Assembly (NCBI GenBank): GCA_016302185.1
Contig: JAEDOC010000015.1
Coordinates: 1-25,744, forward strand
Source: Clostridium sp.
GTDB lineage: Bacteria; Bacillota; Clostridia; Lachnospirales; Lachnospiraceae
Length of the DNA: 25,744 bases
Direction of reading: 5' to 3'
In this document: in pieces, positions 6,701 to 13,791 of the stretch
How the letters are laid out: each line of letters starts with the position of its first letter
Numbering within the stretch: the first letter of the stretch is position 1
The notes under the pieces: generated by a model
Seen by the model: only the letters and a program-made list of their open reading frames with translations
Told to the model about the DNA's origin: nothing
Database searches by the model: none
Made by a program: the position numbers and the translations under genes

Positions 6701-8677
6701 CTATTCTTTTCTTTCCTCCTCTATCACGATTTCTCCCTCCACATATTTCCGGCTCATGTCGTGACTCAGCTTCCGTTTTTCCACCGTATCAAATACAATG
6801 GAAAAATCATAATCCTCCGGATACAGCTGATCCGCCGGAACCAGAAGCTTCACCCTCTTATGGTTGATCCAGATCTTCTTTCCCTGCAGCTGTACCCGCA
6901 GGATCCCTTTGTCGTCCGCTTCCTGACAGACAATTCCAATCTTCCGATCCGGACTCACCATGACGCTGTCTCCCCGGTGAAAGGTAATCTCTTTCTTCAT
7001 TTTTCCCTGTTTCCGGCGAATCACATGGGGAGAACATTCTTTTTTCAGAGTTTCTGCCATCCCCTTTCTCTCCGTTTCTGTCTCTGCCGCTTCCTGACTC
7101 TCCGTTTTTTCCGTTTCTGTCTCTGCCGTTCCGTACGCGGCTTTCCGTGCGCGGCGCAGCATGAACTCCGGCATCCCCAGGCGTTTTGCGATCTGCAGGG
7201 CACAGCTCTGCCCCGCCTCCCCGATCACCATCTGATACATCGGCTTCAGATTTTCAGCATCAAAGGTCATCCGGGCATTGAGAATTCCTTCCTCCTTCTC
7301 CGCGTACGCCTTGATTTCCGGATAGTGAGTAGTTACCAGAAACAAAGCTCCGCTTCGCTTCAGCTCCTCCAGCACTGCAACCGCAATTCCCATACCTTCC
7401 TGGGGATCCGTACCGGAGCCCAGCTCATCCATAATTACCAGGCTCTCCCGATTGGCCCGTTTTAATATCTCTAACACATTGGTAATATGCGCAGAAAAAG
7501 TGGATAAATTTTCCGACAGGCTCTGCCCGTCCCCGATATCACAGAGGAAATTGCTGAACATCCCTAATTCCGCCCTCTCGCAGGGCACATGAAGTCCGCA
7601 CTGTGCCATCATACTAAGCAGCGCCACCGTCTTAATCGCCACCGTCTTTCCTCCCGTATTGGGGCCTGTGATGATAATTCCCTGAACTCCATCTCCTATC
7701 TGAAATTGCAGCGGCACGCAGGAGTCCTTCGCCAACAGCGGATGTCTGGCATCCTTTAAGCGGATCACCTGTTCTTTTTCAATTACCGGAGCGGTTCCCC
7801 CCTGTTCCAGACTCAGCTTCCCCTTGGAAAATGCATAGTCCAGCTTCTCCATGGTCCGGATATTCTGACGCAGCGGCTCAGAACACGTGTCCACCTCTAC
7901 TGTAAGTGTATACAGGATCCTTCTTACCTCATCCTCCTCTTCCAACTTCCACTGCTGCAGCTCCTCATATAAATCAGCCAGCGCCACCGGTTCCACAAAC
8001 AGCGTATTTCCCGTTGATGACTTATCCAGCACACTGCCCGGAATCCGGAACTTATACTCTTTTTTCACCGGCAGACAGAGCCGGCCATTGCGGAAAGTAC
8101 TGAAGCTGTCCGACATACACTCCTTATTCTTCCGAATCATCTGATCCGCCTTCTCCCGCATCTCTTCCTCCGCCCGCAGGATACTGCGCCGAATCTCCCG
8201 CAGTGTCACAGAAGCACGGTCCGCAACTTCATCATTAAACACGGCTTCCTCAATCGCCTCTTTCAGGGATTCCAATGTCTCCAGATTTTCCGTATCATAG
8301 GCCAGAGAAATATCATAGGATTTCCCTTTTTCCAGATAATCTCTCAGGCGTTTCACTGCCACCAGAGCGCCTTTTACCTTCGACAGCTGACCGGCTGTCA
8401 GGCAGTCTCCTTTGGAGGTGATCATCAATATCTCCTCCATTCCGTTTAAGCTGACCAGCGGTGGATTTCCGCATTTTTCCAGCAAAAGACGACTCTCTGT
8501 GGTTTCCTTCAGTCGGTGCAGCAGCTCCCGCTCGGACAGGCAGGGCACCGTCTCCCGGATTCTCTGTTTTGCCGCTTCCGTCACGGCAAGCTCCACCCAC
8601 TGCTCCTTGATCCGGTCAAATTCCAGTACCTGTTCTACTGCTGCTTTTTTTTCTATCTGCACATGTTTCACATCCAT
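6701..8677 (-). CDS. MutS2-like ATPase without a Smr domain
   Basis: MutS-family ATPase of 658 residues. The N-terminal half (to about 320) is the helical MutS2-type core and lever region, starting with the typical LEFDRIKEQ segment. The ATPase domain follows: Walker A GPNTGGKT (residues 338-345), a MutS signature region, Walker B VIMDELGSGTDP (D417) and the TTHYPEIK switch. After about residue 540 comes a charged linker, then a small beta domain (FHRGDSVMVSP...). The Smr nuclease domain that ends true MutS2 proteins (about 780 residues) is absent. Family members act on branched DNA or stalled ribosomes, but the role of this short form is not known to me. The ATG at 8675-8677 is preferred over one at 8692 because GGAGG lies eight bases before it. 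The end overlaps the Shine-Dalgarno site of the degV remnant. Confidence 0.85.
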   Translation of the reverse strand: MDVKHVQIEKKAAVEQVLEFDRIKEQWVELAVTEAAKQRIRETVPCLSERELLHRLKETTESRLLLEKCGNPPLVSLNGMEEILMITSKGDCLTAGQLSKVKGALVAVKRLRDYLEKGKSYDISLAYDTENLETLESLKEAIEEAVFNDEVADRASVTLREIRRSILRAEEEMREKADQMIRKNKECMSDSFSTFRNGRLCLPVKKEYKFRIPGSVLDKSSTGNTLFVEPVALADLYEELQQWKLEEEDEVRRILYTLTVEVDTCSEPLRQNIRTMEKLDYAFSKGKLSLEQGGTAPVIEKEQVIRLKDARHPLLAKDSCVPLQFQIGDGVQGIIITGPNTGGKTVAIKTVALLSMMAQCGLHVPCERAELGMFSNFLCDIGDGQSLSENLSTFSAHITNVLEILKRANRESLVIMDELGSGTDPQEGMGIAVAVLEELKRSGALFLVTTHYPEIKAYAEKEEGILNARMTFDAENLKPMYQMVIGEAGQSCALQIAKRLGMPEFMLRRARKAAYGTAETETEKTESQEAAETETERKGMAETLKKECSPHVIRRKQGKMKKEITFHRGDSVMVSPDRKIGIVCQEADDKGILRVQLQGKKIWINHKRVKLLVPADQLYPEDYDFSIVFDTVEKRKLSHDMSRKYVEGEIVIEEERKE

Positions 8678-8802
8678 GTTTTCTTCCTCCATACCTTTTA
8701 TTTACTGAGTTTATGATTTTTCGGTGTGAGAGGAATTTCCGCAAAGAAGCTTGAATTCTGTCAACTGTCAACAGAACTCTCACGCTGCCGCACGGCTGCT
8801 TT

Positions 8803-8840
8803 CAAAAAATGCGGACATGACCCTACAGCCATGCCCGCAT
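8803..8840 (-). terminator. Intrinsic terminator between spoIVB and the MutS2-like gene
   Basis: On the minus strand ATGCGGGCATG (8840-8830) pairs with CATGTCCGCAT (8819-8809), with one G-T pair. TTTTT follows. It ends either the spoIVB transcript or the structured RNA candidate just upstream. The rest of the 320-base gap (8678-8802) holds only a tandem CTGTCAA repeat (8758-8771) and no promoter I can support. Confidence 0.8.
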
Positions 8841-8851
8841 GAAAAAGACAT

Positions 8852-8949
8852 ATTGTAAGTCAGGAAGATGCCGGCCTTCCGCCGGTGCATCAGGGCAGAT
8901 CTCACCCGCTGACAGAAGTCAGTTCCATTCTGACTTCCCGGATTACAAT
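8852..8949 (-). ncRNA. Cloverleaf-like structured RNA candidate after spoIVB
   Basis: The 98-base stretch is closed by ATTGTAA (8949-8943) with TTACAAT (8858-8852). It encloses three hairpins: GAAGTCAG/CTGACTTC with a 7-base loop (8937-8915), a TCA-GGG/CCC-TGA stem (about 8912-8890), and a GATG plus CCGGC stem (8891-8867). The terminator at 8803-8840 follows after about 12 bases. It is not a tRNA, having no T-loop GTTCRA sequence, and I do not recognise a known riboswitch core. It could be a small RNA, a structured 3' end of the spoIVB mRNA, or a leader of the MutS2-like gene. Confidence 0.35.
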
Positions 8950-8997
8950 TCACGCTCTATTTTTATAATCAACCATTCACCTTATTATTTATGACAT

Positions 8998-10281
8998 TCA
9001 CTCCGCCGCATCCAGCATATTCTCTATAAATATGCCATACCCTCTCGTCGGGTCATTCACCAAAACATGGGTCACTGCGCCCACCAGTTTCCCGTCCTGG
9101 ATGATCGGGCTGCCGCTCATCCCCTGCACGATTCCCCCAGTCAGATTTAAAAGCTCAGGATCAGTGATTTTAATAATCATATCTTTATTCTTTCCGGCCG
9201 GTGCATAATCTACCCGCTGAATCTCCACAGTATAATCCTTCAGCTCCCCGGACACATTGCTGCGAATAATGGCTGCGCCCTTTTTTACGTCCTGACGGTA
9301 ACCGATGGGAATGGGTTCTCCCTGAATCCGATTTCGAAACCGATCATTTACAGTTCCAAAGATCCCTGCATCGGTATTGGCTTCGATTTTTCCCAGTTTC
9401 GACTGTGTTCCATAGTAAATCACGCCGGACATGACTCCCGGCTTTCCGAAACTTCCTTTTTCAATCCCCATAATCTCTGTATCATACAATTCCCCGCCGG
9501 AGGTCTGAACCAGATATCCCGTATCGGTGTCACTGATTCCGTGCCCCAGAGCCCCAAACTCTCCGTTGGTGAATACGTAAGTCATGGTTCCGATTCCCTG
9601 GGTATCATCACGAATCCAGACACCCAGCTTATAATCGCCATCCTTCGTTTTCACCGGTGTCATCTGCACCTTCATCTGTGCACCGTCCCGGCGCACTCCC
9701 AGCGTCATCGGCTCTTCCCCCGCCTCATTGACCGCTTCAATCATATCCGTCTTATTTACCGCCGGCACATCATTGATCGCCTCAATGTAATCTCCCGATT
9801 TTAAAATTCCTTCCGCCGGCTCCAGTGTTTCTCCGTTCTCCGTCTTCACCTCTCCCGTTCCGATCACCATCAGTCCGTCCGATTTCATGTAGATCCCCAC
9901 CGGCAGCCCACAGGGAATGGCATACTTCGTATCTGAGACATCCACCTCAATATTTTTTAGCGGAAACAGACCGAACAGTTTTAAATCCAGATGATAAACA
10001 CCCTCCTGTCCTGAATACATAGAAAATGGTTCATTCAGCTGCAGATGAATCTCATCCGATGGAATATTGGAACTGTTATTCAGCACCACCTCCTCACTCT
10101 CACTGTGAAGTGACACGTGAAACGGAAGAGAAAAATGGAACTGCTCCTCTTCTTCTACCACCAGATTCAGCCGATCCGGAATTGACCACCGCACATAATA
10201 ATAGGAAAGACCGATCAATGCCGCCAGACCGGTCCAGAATAAAATCACAAAGGTTCTCTGAAGCTTCTCCTTTCTGGTCAC
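8998..10281 (-). CDS. spoIVB: SpoIVB serine peptidase (stage IV sporulation protein B)
   Basis: Forespore-made S55-family peptidase of 427 residues that, in Bacillus, is secreted into the intermembrane space and cuts SpoIVFA to start pro-SigK processing. A membrane anchor spans about residues 10-28 and a PDZ domain about 130-210. The peptidase domain has H247 in ALGHGISD, D374 in KITDP and S389 in GMSGSP. Each lies 11 residues beyond the catalytic H236, D363 and S378 that I recall for Bacillus SpoIVB. A longer open frame begins at a GTG at 10386 without a ribosome site. The GTG at 10279-10281 has GGAGG eight bases upstream and gives the normal family length. It is followed by the structured RNA candidate and a terminator. 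Confidence 0.93.
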   Translation of the reverse strand: MTRKEKLQRTFVILFWTGLAALIGLSYYYVRWSIPDRLNLVVEEEEQFHFSLPFHVSLHSESEEVVLNNSSNIPSDEIHLQLNEPFSMYSGQEGVYHLDLKLFGLFPLKNIEVDVSDTKYAIPCGLPVGIYMKSDGLMVIGTGEVKTENGETLEPAEGILKSGDYIEAINDVPAVNKTDMIEAVNEAGEEPMTLGVRRDGAQMKVQMTPVKTKDGDYKLGVWIRDDTQGIGTMTYVFTNGEFGALGHGISDTDTGYLVQTSGGELYDTEIMGIEKGSFGKPGVMSGVIYYGTQSKLGKIEANTDAGIFGTVNDRFRNRIQGEPIPIGYRQDVKKGAAIIRSNVSGELKDYTVEIQRVDYAPAGKNKDMIIKITDPELLNLTGGIVQGMSGSPIIQDGKLVGAVTHVLVNDPTRGYGIFIENMLDAAE

Positions 10282-10337
10282 TTTTCCTTCCTCCTTACTT
10301 AAGTTTTCCCGTACTTTTTTGTTCCGATTCACGATTT

Positions 10338-10344
10338 TAGTATG
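10338..10344 (-). promoter_or_regulatory. SigG/SigF-type -10 element of spoIVB
   Basis: The minus strand carries CATACTA, an exact match to the forespore sigma -10 pattern CATNHTA, 57 bases upstream of the spoIVB start. No good -35 (GHATR) is present at the expected spacing; TGATT is the nearest. In Bacillus spoIVB is known to be a SigG target, so function and position agree. Confidence 0.4.
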
Positions 10345-10451
10345 TGGAGGATGATAAAAATCAGTCTGATAGGATTTGTCCAACACTGGATTTTTTATGT
10401 AACCAGGGTCCTATTTCCATCTGAATTTTTTTGCCTGATATTTTTTTCTGC

Positions 10452-10480
10452 TTGACAATTGTTGTTTCATTTTATATAGT
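10452..10480 (+). promoter_or_regulatory. SigA promoter of the pflA-pflB operon
   Basis: TTGACA (10452-10457) and TATAGT (10475-10480) are separated by exactly 17 bases. The start point would be near 10487, immediately before the riboswitch-like leader. It diverges from the spoIVB promoter region. Confidence 0.8.
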
Positions 10481-10487
10481 AAAGGGG

Positions 10488-10580
10488 ATCATATGACTGA
10501 CGGAAGTGGAATGAACCACATGAAGTATGATTTTTTAAGCCGACCGTCTGGGCAATTTGCCTGGACTGTCGGTTTTTTTT
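10488..10580 (+). promoter_or_regulatory. ZTP (pfl-motif) riboswitch with intrinsic terminator, upstream of pflA
   Basis: The leader begins a few bases after the predicted start point. P1 pairs CATAT (10490-10494) with GTATG (10525-10529). The internal junction holds GACTGACGGAA. P2 is GTGG/CCAC. After a T-rich linker comes the hallmark second half CCGTCTGGGCA (10544-10554), which matches the CCGCCUGGGCA core of ZTP riboswitches with one C-to-T change. The same bases form the 5' arm of a terminator (10540-10572), with about 15 pairs and one mismatch, followed by eight T. In this class ZMP/ZTP, which build up when 10-formyl-tetrahydrofolate is short, stabilise the aptamer and prevent termination. 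The expected result is more PFL, hence more formate, when one-carbon units run low. I could not score it against the Rfam model. Confidence 0.72.
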
Positions 10581-10657
10581 GTTCTCAAAACGCATTTTTC
10601 AGCGGATCACAGACAAGCAGACAGGCCAGGAATATCTTTGGAAATGGAGGGAAGCAT

Positions 10658-11377
10658 ATGACACCAGGACGAATCCATTCCTGGGAATCCATGGGACTGG
10701 TGGATGGCCCCGGCATCCGTACAGTAATTTTTCTTCAGGGCTGCCGCCTGCGATGCCGCTACTGTCACAATCCGGATACCTGGCAGGAATGCGGCGGCTC
10801 ATTGGAGACCCCCGAGGAAATTGTAAACCGACTGGAACGCTTTCAGCCGTATTACGGAACTACCGGAGGAGTCACCTTTTCCGGGGGAGAACCGCTGTTG
10901 CAGAAGGAATTTCTGACGGAGGTTCTGGCTCTCTGTAAGGAAAAAGGGATTCACACCTGCCTGGACACGGCAGGCGTCGGAACCGGTGGATATGAAGAAC
11001 TCCTACGCTATACGGATCTGATTCTTTTTGATGTGAAGCACTACACTCCGGAGGGATACCAAAGAATTACCGGTCATCCCATCGATGAGTCGCTGCGTTT
11101 TCTGGAAACCGCACAGCACATGGGTATCCCTCTCTGGATTCGCCATGTGGCAGTGCCGGGGCTGACAGACAGTAAGGAACACCTGCAGGGCCTGGCCGAA
11201 TACATAAAAGGGCTGCGCAATGTAGAGCGAGTGGAGCTTCTTCCTTATCACGTCCTTGGAGTTCCCAAATACCAGGCAATGGGGCTTCCCTACCCGCTCT
11301 CCGGTGTACCTGCCAAGGATGCCAAAGAGCTGACAGTCTGGCAGGAACTCATGAACCGGGAAAACACTCACCGATAG
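10658..11377 (+). CDS. pflA: Pyruvate formate-lyase activating enzyme
   Basis: Cytosolic radical SAM enzyme of 239 residues that places the glycyl radical on PFL by abstracting a hydrogen with a 5'-deoxyadenosyl radical. The N-terminus reads GLVDGPGIRTVIFLQGC. The iron-sulphur ligands are C29, C33 and C36 (CRLRCRYC), and the SAM-binding FSGGEP motif is near residues 73-78. The length is normal for the family. The ATG has GGAGG seven bases upstream. The frame stays open further upstream to an ATG at 10493, but that lies inside the riboswitch and terminator, so it is not the start. pflB follows 68 bases downstream; the order pflA-pflB is the reverse of Escherichia coli. Confidence 0.95.
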   Translation: MTPGRIHSWESMGLVDGPGIRTVIFLQGCRLRCRYCHNPDTWQECGGSLETPEEIVNRLERFQPYYGTTGGVTFSGGEPLLQKEFLTEVLALCKEKGIHTCLDTAGVGTGGYEELLRYTDLILFDVKHYTPEGYQRITGHPIDESLRFLETAQHMGIPLWIRHVAVPGLTDSKEHLQGLAEYIKGLRNVERVELLPYHVLGVPKYQAMGLPYPLSGVPAKDAKELTVWQELMNRENTHR

Positions 11378-11445
11378 CTCCAGAAAAGAACCGATCAGAA
11401 CAGAAGAATCGAAAGAAAGAAGAGAAAGCGAAAGGAGAACAAAAA

Positions 11446-13689
11446 ATGAGTATTGATGTAAACTGCACCGCATGGAGAGGCTTTCGGACAGGAGAATGGC
11501 GACACGTGGTAAATGTCAGAAATTTCATTCAAAAGAATTATACTCCCTACACCGGGAATGAAGAATTTCTGGCAGATACAACCGAAAAAACAAAAAAGGT
11601 CTGGGAAAAGGCCCACGCGCTGATTCTGGAAGAAATCAACAAAGGAATTATTGATGTGGACACCACCGTCGTTTCCGGCATCGACAATTTCGCCCCCGGC
11701 TATATCGACAAAGAAAATGAAGTCATCGTGGGACTGCAGACGGATGCACCCTTGAAGCGGATTGTGAACCCTTTCGGCGGTATGCGCATGGCAAAAAGTG
11801 CCCTGGAGCAGTACGGATATCAGCTGGATCCTGAGGTGGAAAAACATTTTAATCTGTACCGGAAAACCCATAACGATGGTGTGTTTGACGCCTATCCCGA
11901 GCGTGTCCGCGTTGCCCGCTCCGCAGGACTTCTGACCGGACTTCCCGACGCCTACGGCCGTGGCAGGATCGTCGGCGACTACCGGAGAGTCCCCCTTTAC
12001 GGCACCGATTTCCTCATAGAGTCGAAAAAAGCTGATTTAAAGCTGCTGGATGGACCCATGACCGATGAGCGGATCCGACTTCGGGAAGAAGTCAGTGAGC
12101 AGATTCGGGCCCTGCAGAAGATGGCTTCCATGGCAGCAACCTATGGTTGTGATATCACAAAGCCTGCAGAAAATGCCCGGGAAGCCGTACAAAATCTGTA
12201 CATGGCCTATCTGGCCGGAATCAAGGAAAATAATGGCGCAGCAACCAGCCTGGGACGTACCTCCACTTTCCTTGACATCTATATCCAGAGAGATATCGAG
12301 GCCGGTATTCTGGATGAAGCCGGTGCCCAGGAGCTGATCGATCAGTTTACCATCAAGCTTCGCCTGGTTCGTCATCTCCGCACACCGGAATACAATGAAC
12401 TGTTTGGCGGTGACCCCACCTGGGTGACCGAAAGTCTCGGCGGCATGGGTGTGGACGGCCGTACTCTGGTCACCAGAAATACGTTCCGCTATCTCCATTC
12501 CCTGACCAATTTAGGGACTGCGCCAGAACCGAATCTTACTGTATTATGGAGCCAGAATCTGCCGGAAGCCTTCAAGGATTATTGCGCGAAAATGAGCATC
12601 AATACCGACTCCATCCAATATGAAAATGATGATCTGATGCGGCCCATGTACGGAGATGACTACTGCATCGCCTGCTGTGTCTCTGCCATGGCCGTGGGAA
12701 AACAGATGCAGTTTTTCGGTGCTCGGGCGAATCTGGCCAAAAGCCTGCTCTACTCCATCAACGGCGGTGTGGATGAACTGAAAGGCATCCGCGTTATCCC
12801 TGATATCGAAAAAAATACAGAAGAAATCCTGGATTATGCTCATGTGCTGGCCGACTACAAAAAGACGCTGTCCTATGTAGCGGAGCTTTACGTGGATACC
12901 ATCAATATTATCCACTTTATGCATGATAAATATGCATATGAAGCAAGTCAGATGGCACTCCATGACACCTGGGTGGAACGACTGGCTGCCTTCGGAGTTT
13001 CCGGCCTGTCCGTTGCGGTAGATTCGCTTTCCGCCATTAAATTTGCCAAAGTATCCCCCATCCGGAATGATCAGGGAATCGCAGTAGACTTTAAGGTTGA
13101 AGGAGATTTTCCAAAATACGGCAATGATGACGACCGGGTTGATGATATTGCTGTGGAACTGGTTTCTTATTTCTCCGCAGAGCTGAAAAAGCATGCGCTG
13201 TACCGAGGAGCCATCCATACGCTTTCTGCCCTTACCATCACCAGCAATGTAATGTATGGAAAGAAAACCGGAACCACCCCGGATGGAAGAAAAGCCGGAG
13301 AACCCTTTGCGCCGGGAGCCAATCCCATGCATGGCCGGGACAGCCACGGTGCACTGGCATCCCTGAATTCCGTGGCCAAAATCCCGTACCGCGCCATATG
13401 CCAGGACGGTGTTTCTAACACCTTCTCCATCACTCCGTCCGCACTGGGAAAAACAGAACAGGAACGTATGAAAAACCTCGTCATGATTCTCAACGGATAT
13501 TTTGTTCAGGGAGCCCATCATCTAAACGTCAATGTGATGAACCGCCAGCTTCTCCTGGATGCCATGGAACATCCGGAGCAGTATCCGACCCTGACCATCC
13601 GCGTATCCGGTTATGCGGTAAACTTCAGCCGCTTAAGCAGAGAACAGCAGCTGGAGGTAATTAAGCGAACCTTCCACGAAACCATGTAA
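11446..13689 (+). CDS. pflB: Formate acetyltransferase (pyruvate formate-lyase)
   Basis: Cytosolic glycyl-radical enzyme of 747 residues that converts pyruvate and CoA to acetyl-CoA and formate without oxygen. The adjacent active-site cysteines are C410 and C411 in YCIACCVSAM. The radical glycine is G722 in RVSGYAVNF, 25 residues from the end, as in true PFL. The N-terminal WRGFRTGEW and the AYGRGRIVGDYRR segment also match PFL rather than diol dehydratase-type relatives. AAAGGAG lies eight bases before the ATG. It is co-transcribed with pflA from the promoter at 10452 and ends at a shared terminator. The formate can feed one-carbon metabolism, which fits the ZTP-type leader. Confidence 0.97.
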   Translation: MSIDVNCTAWRGFRTGEWRHVVNVRNFIQKNYTPYTGNEEFLADTTEKTKKVWEKAHALILEEINKGIIDVDTTVVSGIDNFAPGYIDKENEVIVGLQTDAPLKRIVNPFGGMRMAKSALEQYGYQLDPEVEKHFNLYRKTHNDGVFDAYPERVRVARSAGLLTGLPDAYGRGRIVGDYRRVPLYGTDFLIESKKADLKLLDGPMTDERIRLREEVSEQIRALQKMASMAATYGCDITKPAENAREAVQNLYMAYLAGIKENNGAATSLGRTSTFLDIYIQRDIEAGILDEAGAQELIDQFTIKLRLVRHLRTPEYNELFGGDPTWVTESLGGMGVDGRTLVTRNTFRYLHSLTNLGTAPEPNLTVLWSQNLPEAFKDYCAKMSINTDSIQYENDDLMRPMYGDDYCIACCVSAMAVGKQMQFFGARANLAKSLLYSINGGVDELKGIRVIPDIEKNTEEILDYAHVLADYKKTLSYVAELYVDTINIIHFMHDKYAYEASQMALHDTWVERLAAFGVSGLSVAVDSLSAIKFAKVSPIRNDQGIAVDFKVEGDFPKYGNDDDRVDDIAVELVSYFSAELKKHALYRGAIHTLSALTITSNVMYGKKTGTTPDGRKAGEPFAPGANPMHGRDSHGALASLNSVAKIPYRAICQDGVSNTFSITPSALGKTEQERMKNLVMILNGYFVQGAHHLNVNVMNRQLLLDAMEHPEQYPTLTIRVSGYAVNFSRLSREQQLEVIKRTFHETM

Positions 13690-13738
13690 GTCTGCATTGT
13701 TCTGTCAGACGCACCCCGGCATATTGATTTAAAAACAG

Positions 13739-13788
13739 AAAAAAGCAGCGATACCTTCATTATTTAAAAGGTATCGCTGCCTCTTTAA
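13739..13788. terminator. Terminator between convergent pflB and the kinase-like gene
   Basis: A perfect 13-base inverted repeat, GCAGCGATACCTT (13745-13757) and AAGGTATCGCTGC (13768-13780), encloses a 10-base loop. On the minus strand it is followed by six T, a good intrinsic terminator for the kinase-like gene. On the + strand CTCTTTAAATTTT follows, a weaker tail that may still end pflB. Confidence 0.85.
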
Positions 13789-13791
13789 ATT

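Noticed and set aside
8758..8772. Tandem TTGACA boxes (minus strand) upstream of the MutS2-like gene
   Set aside because: No acceptable -10 hexamer occurs at 16-19 bases from either copy. It may be a chance tandem repeat.
8852..8949. The cloverleaf-like stretch as a tRNA gene with a long variable arm
   Set aside because: There is no T-loop GTTCRA, no D-loop GG and no CCA-compatible arrangement, and the arm lengths do not match.
10282..10386. 35-codon N-terminal extension of spoIVB
   Set aside because: It has no Shine-Dalgarno sequence and contains the candidate SigG promoter. The shorter start gives the normal SpoIVB length.
10493..10657. Longer pflA frame starting at an ATG at 10493
   Set aside because: This stretch overlaps the riboswitch and terminator, encodes no PflA homology and has no ribosome site. 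The ATG at 10658 has GGAGG and the family N-terminus.
11395..13521. Long antisense open frames opposite pflB and opposite other genes
   Set aside because: They lie fully within strongly conserved genes on the other strand, have no ribosome sites and show no domain-like content.
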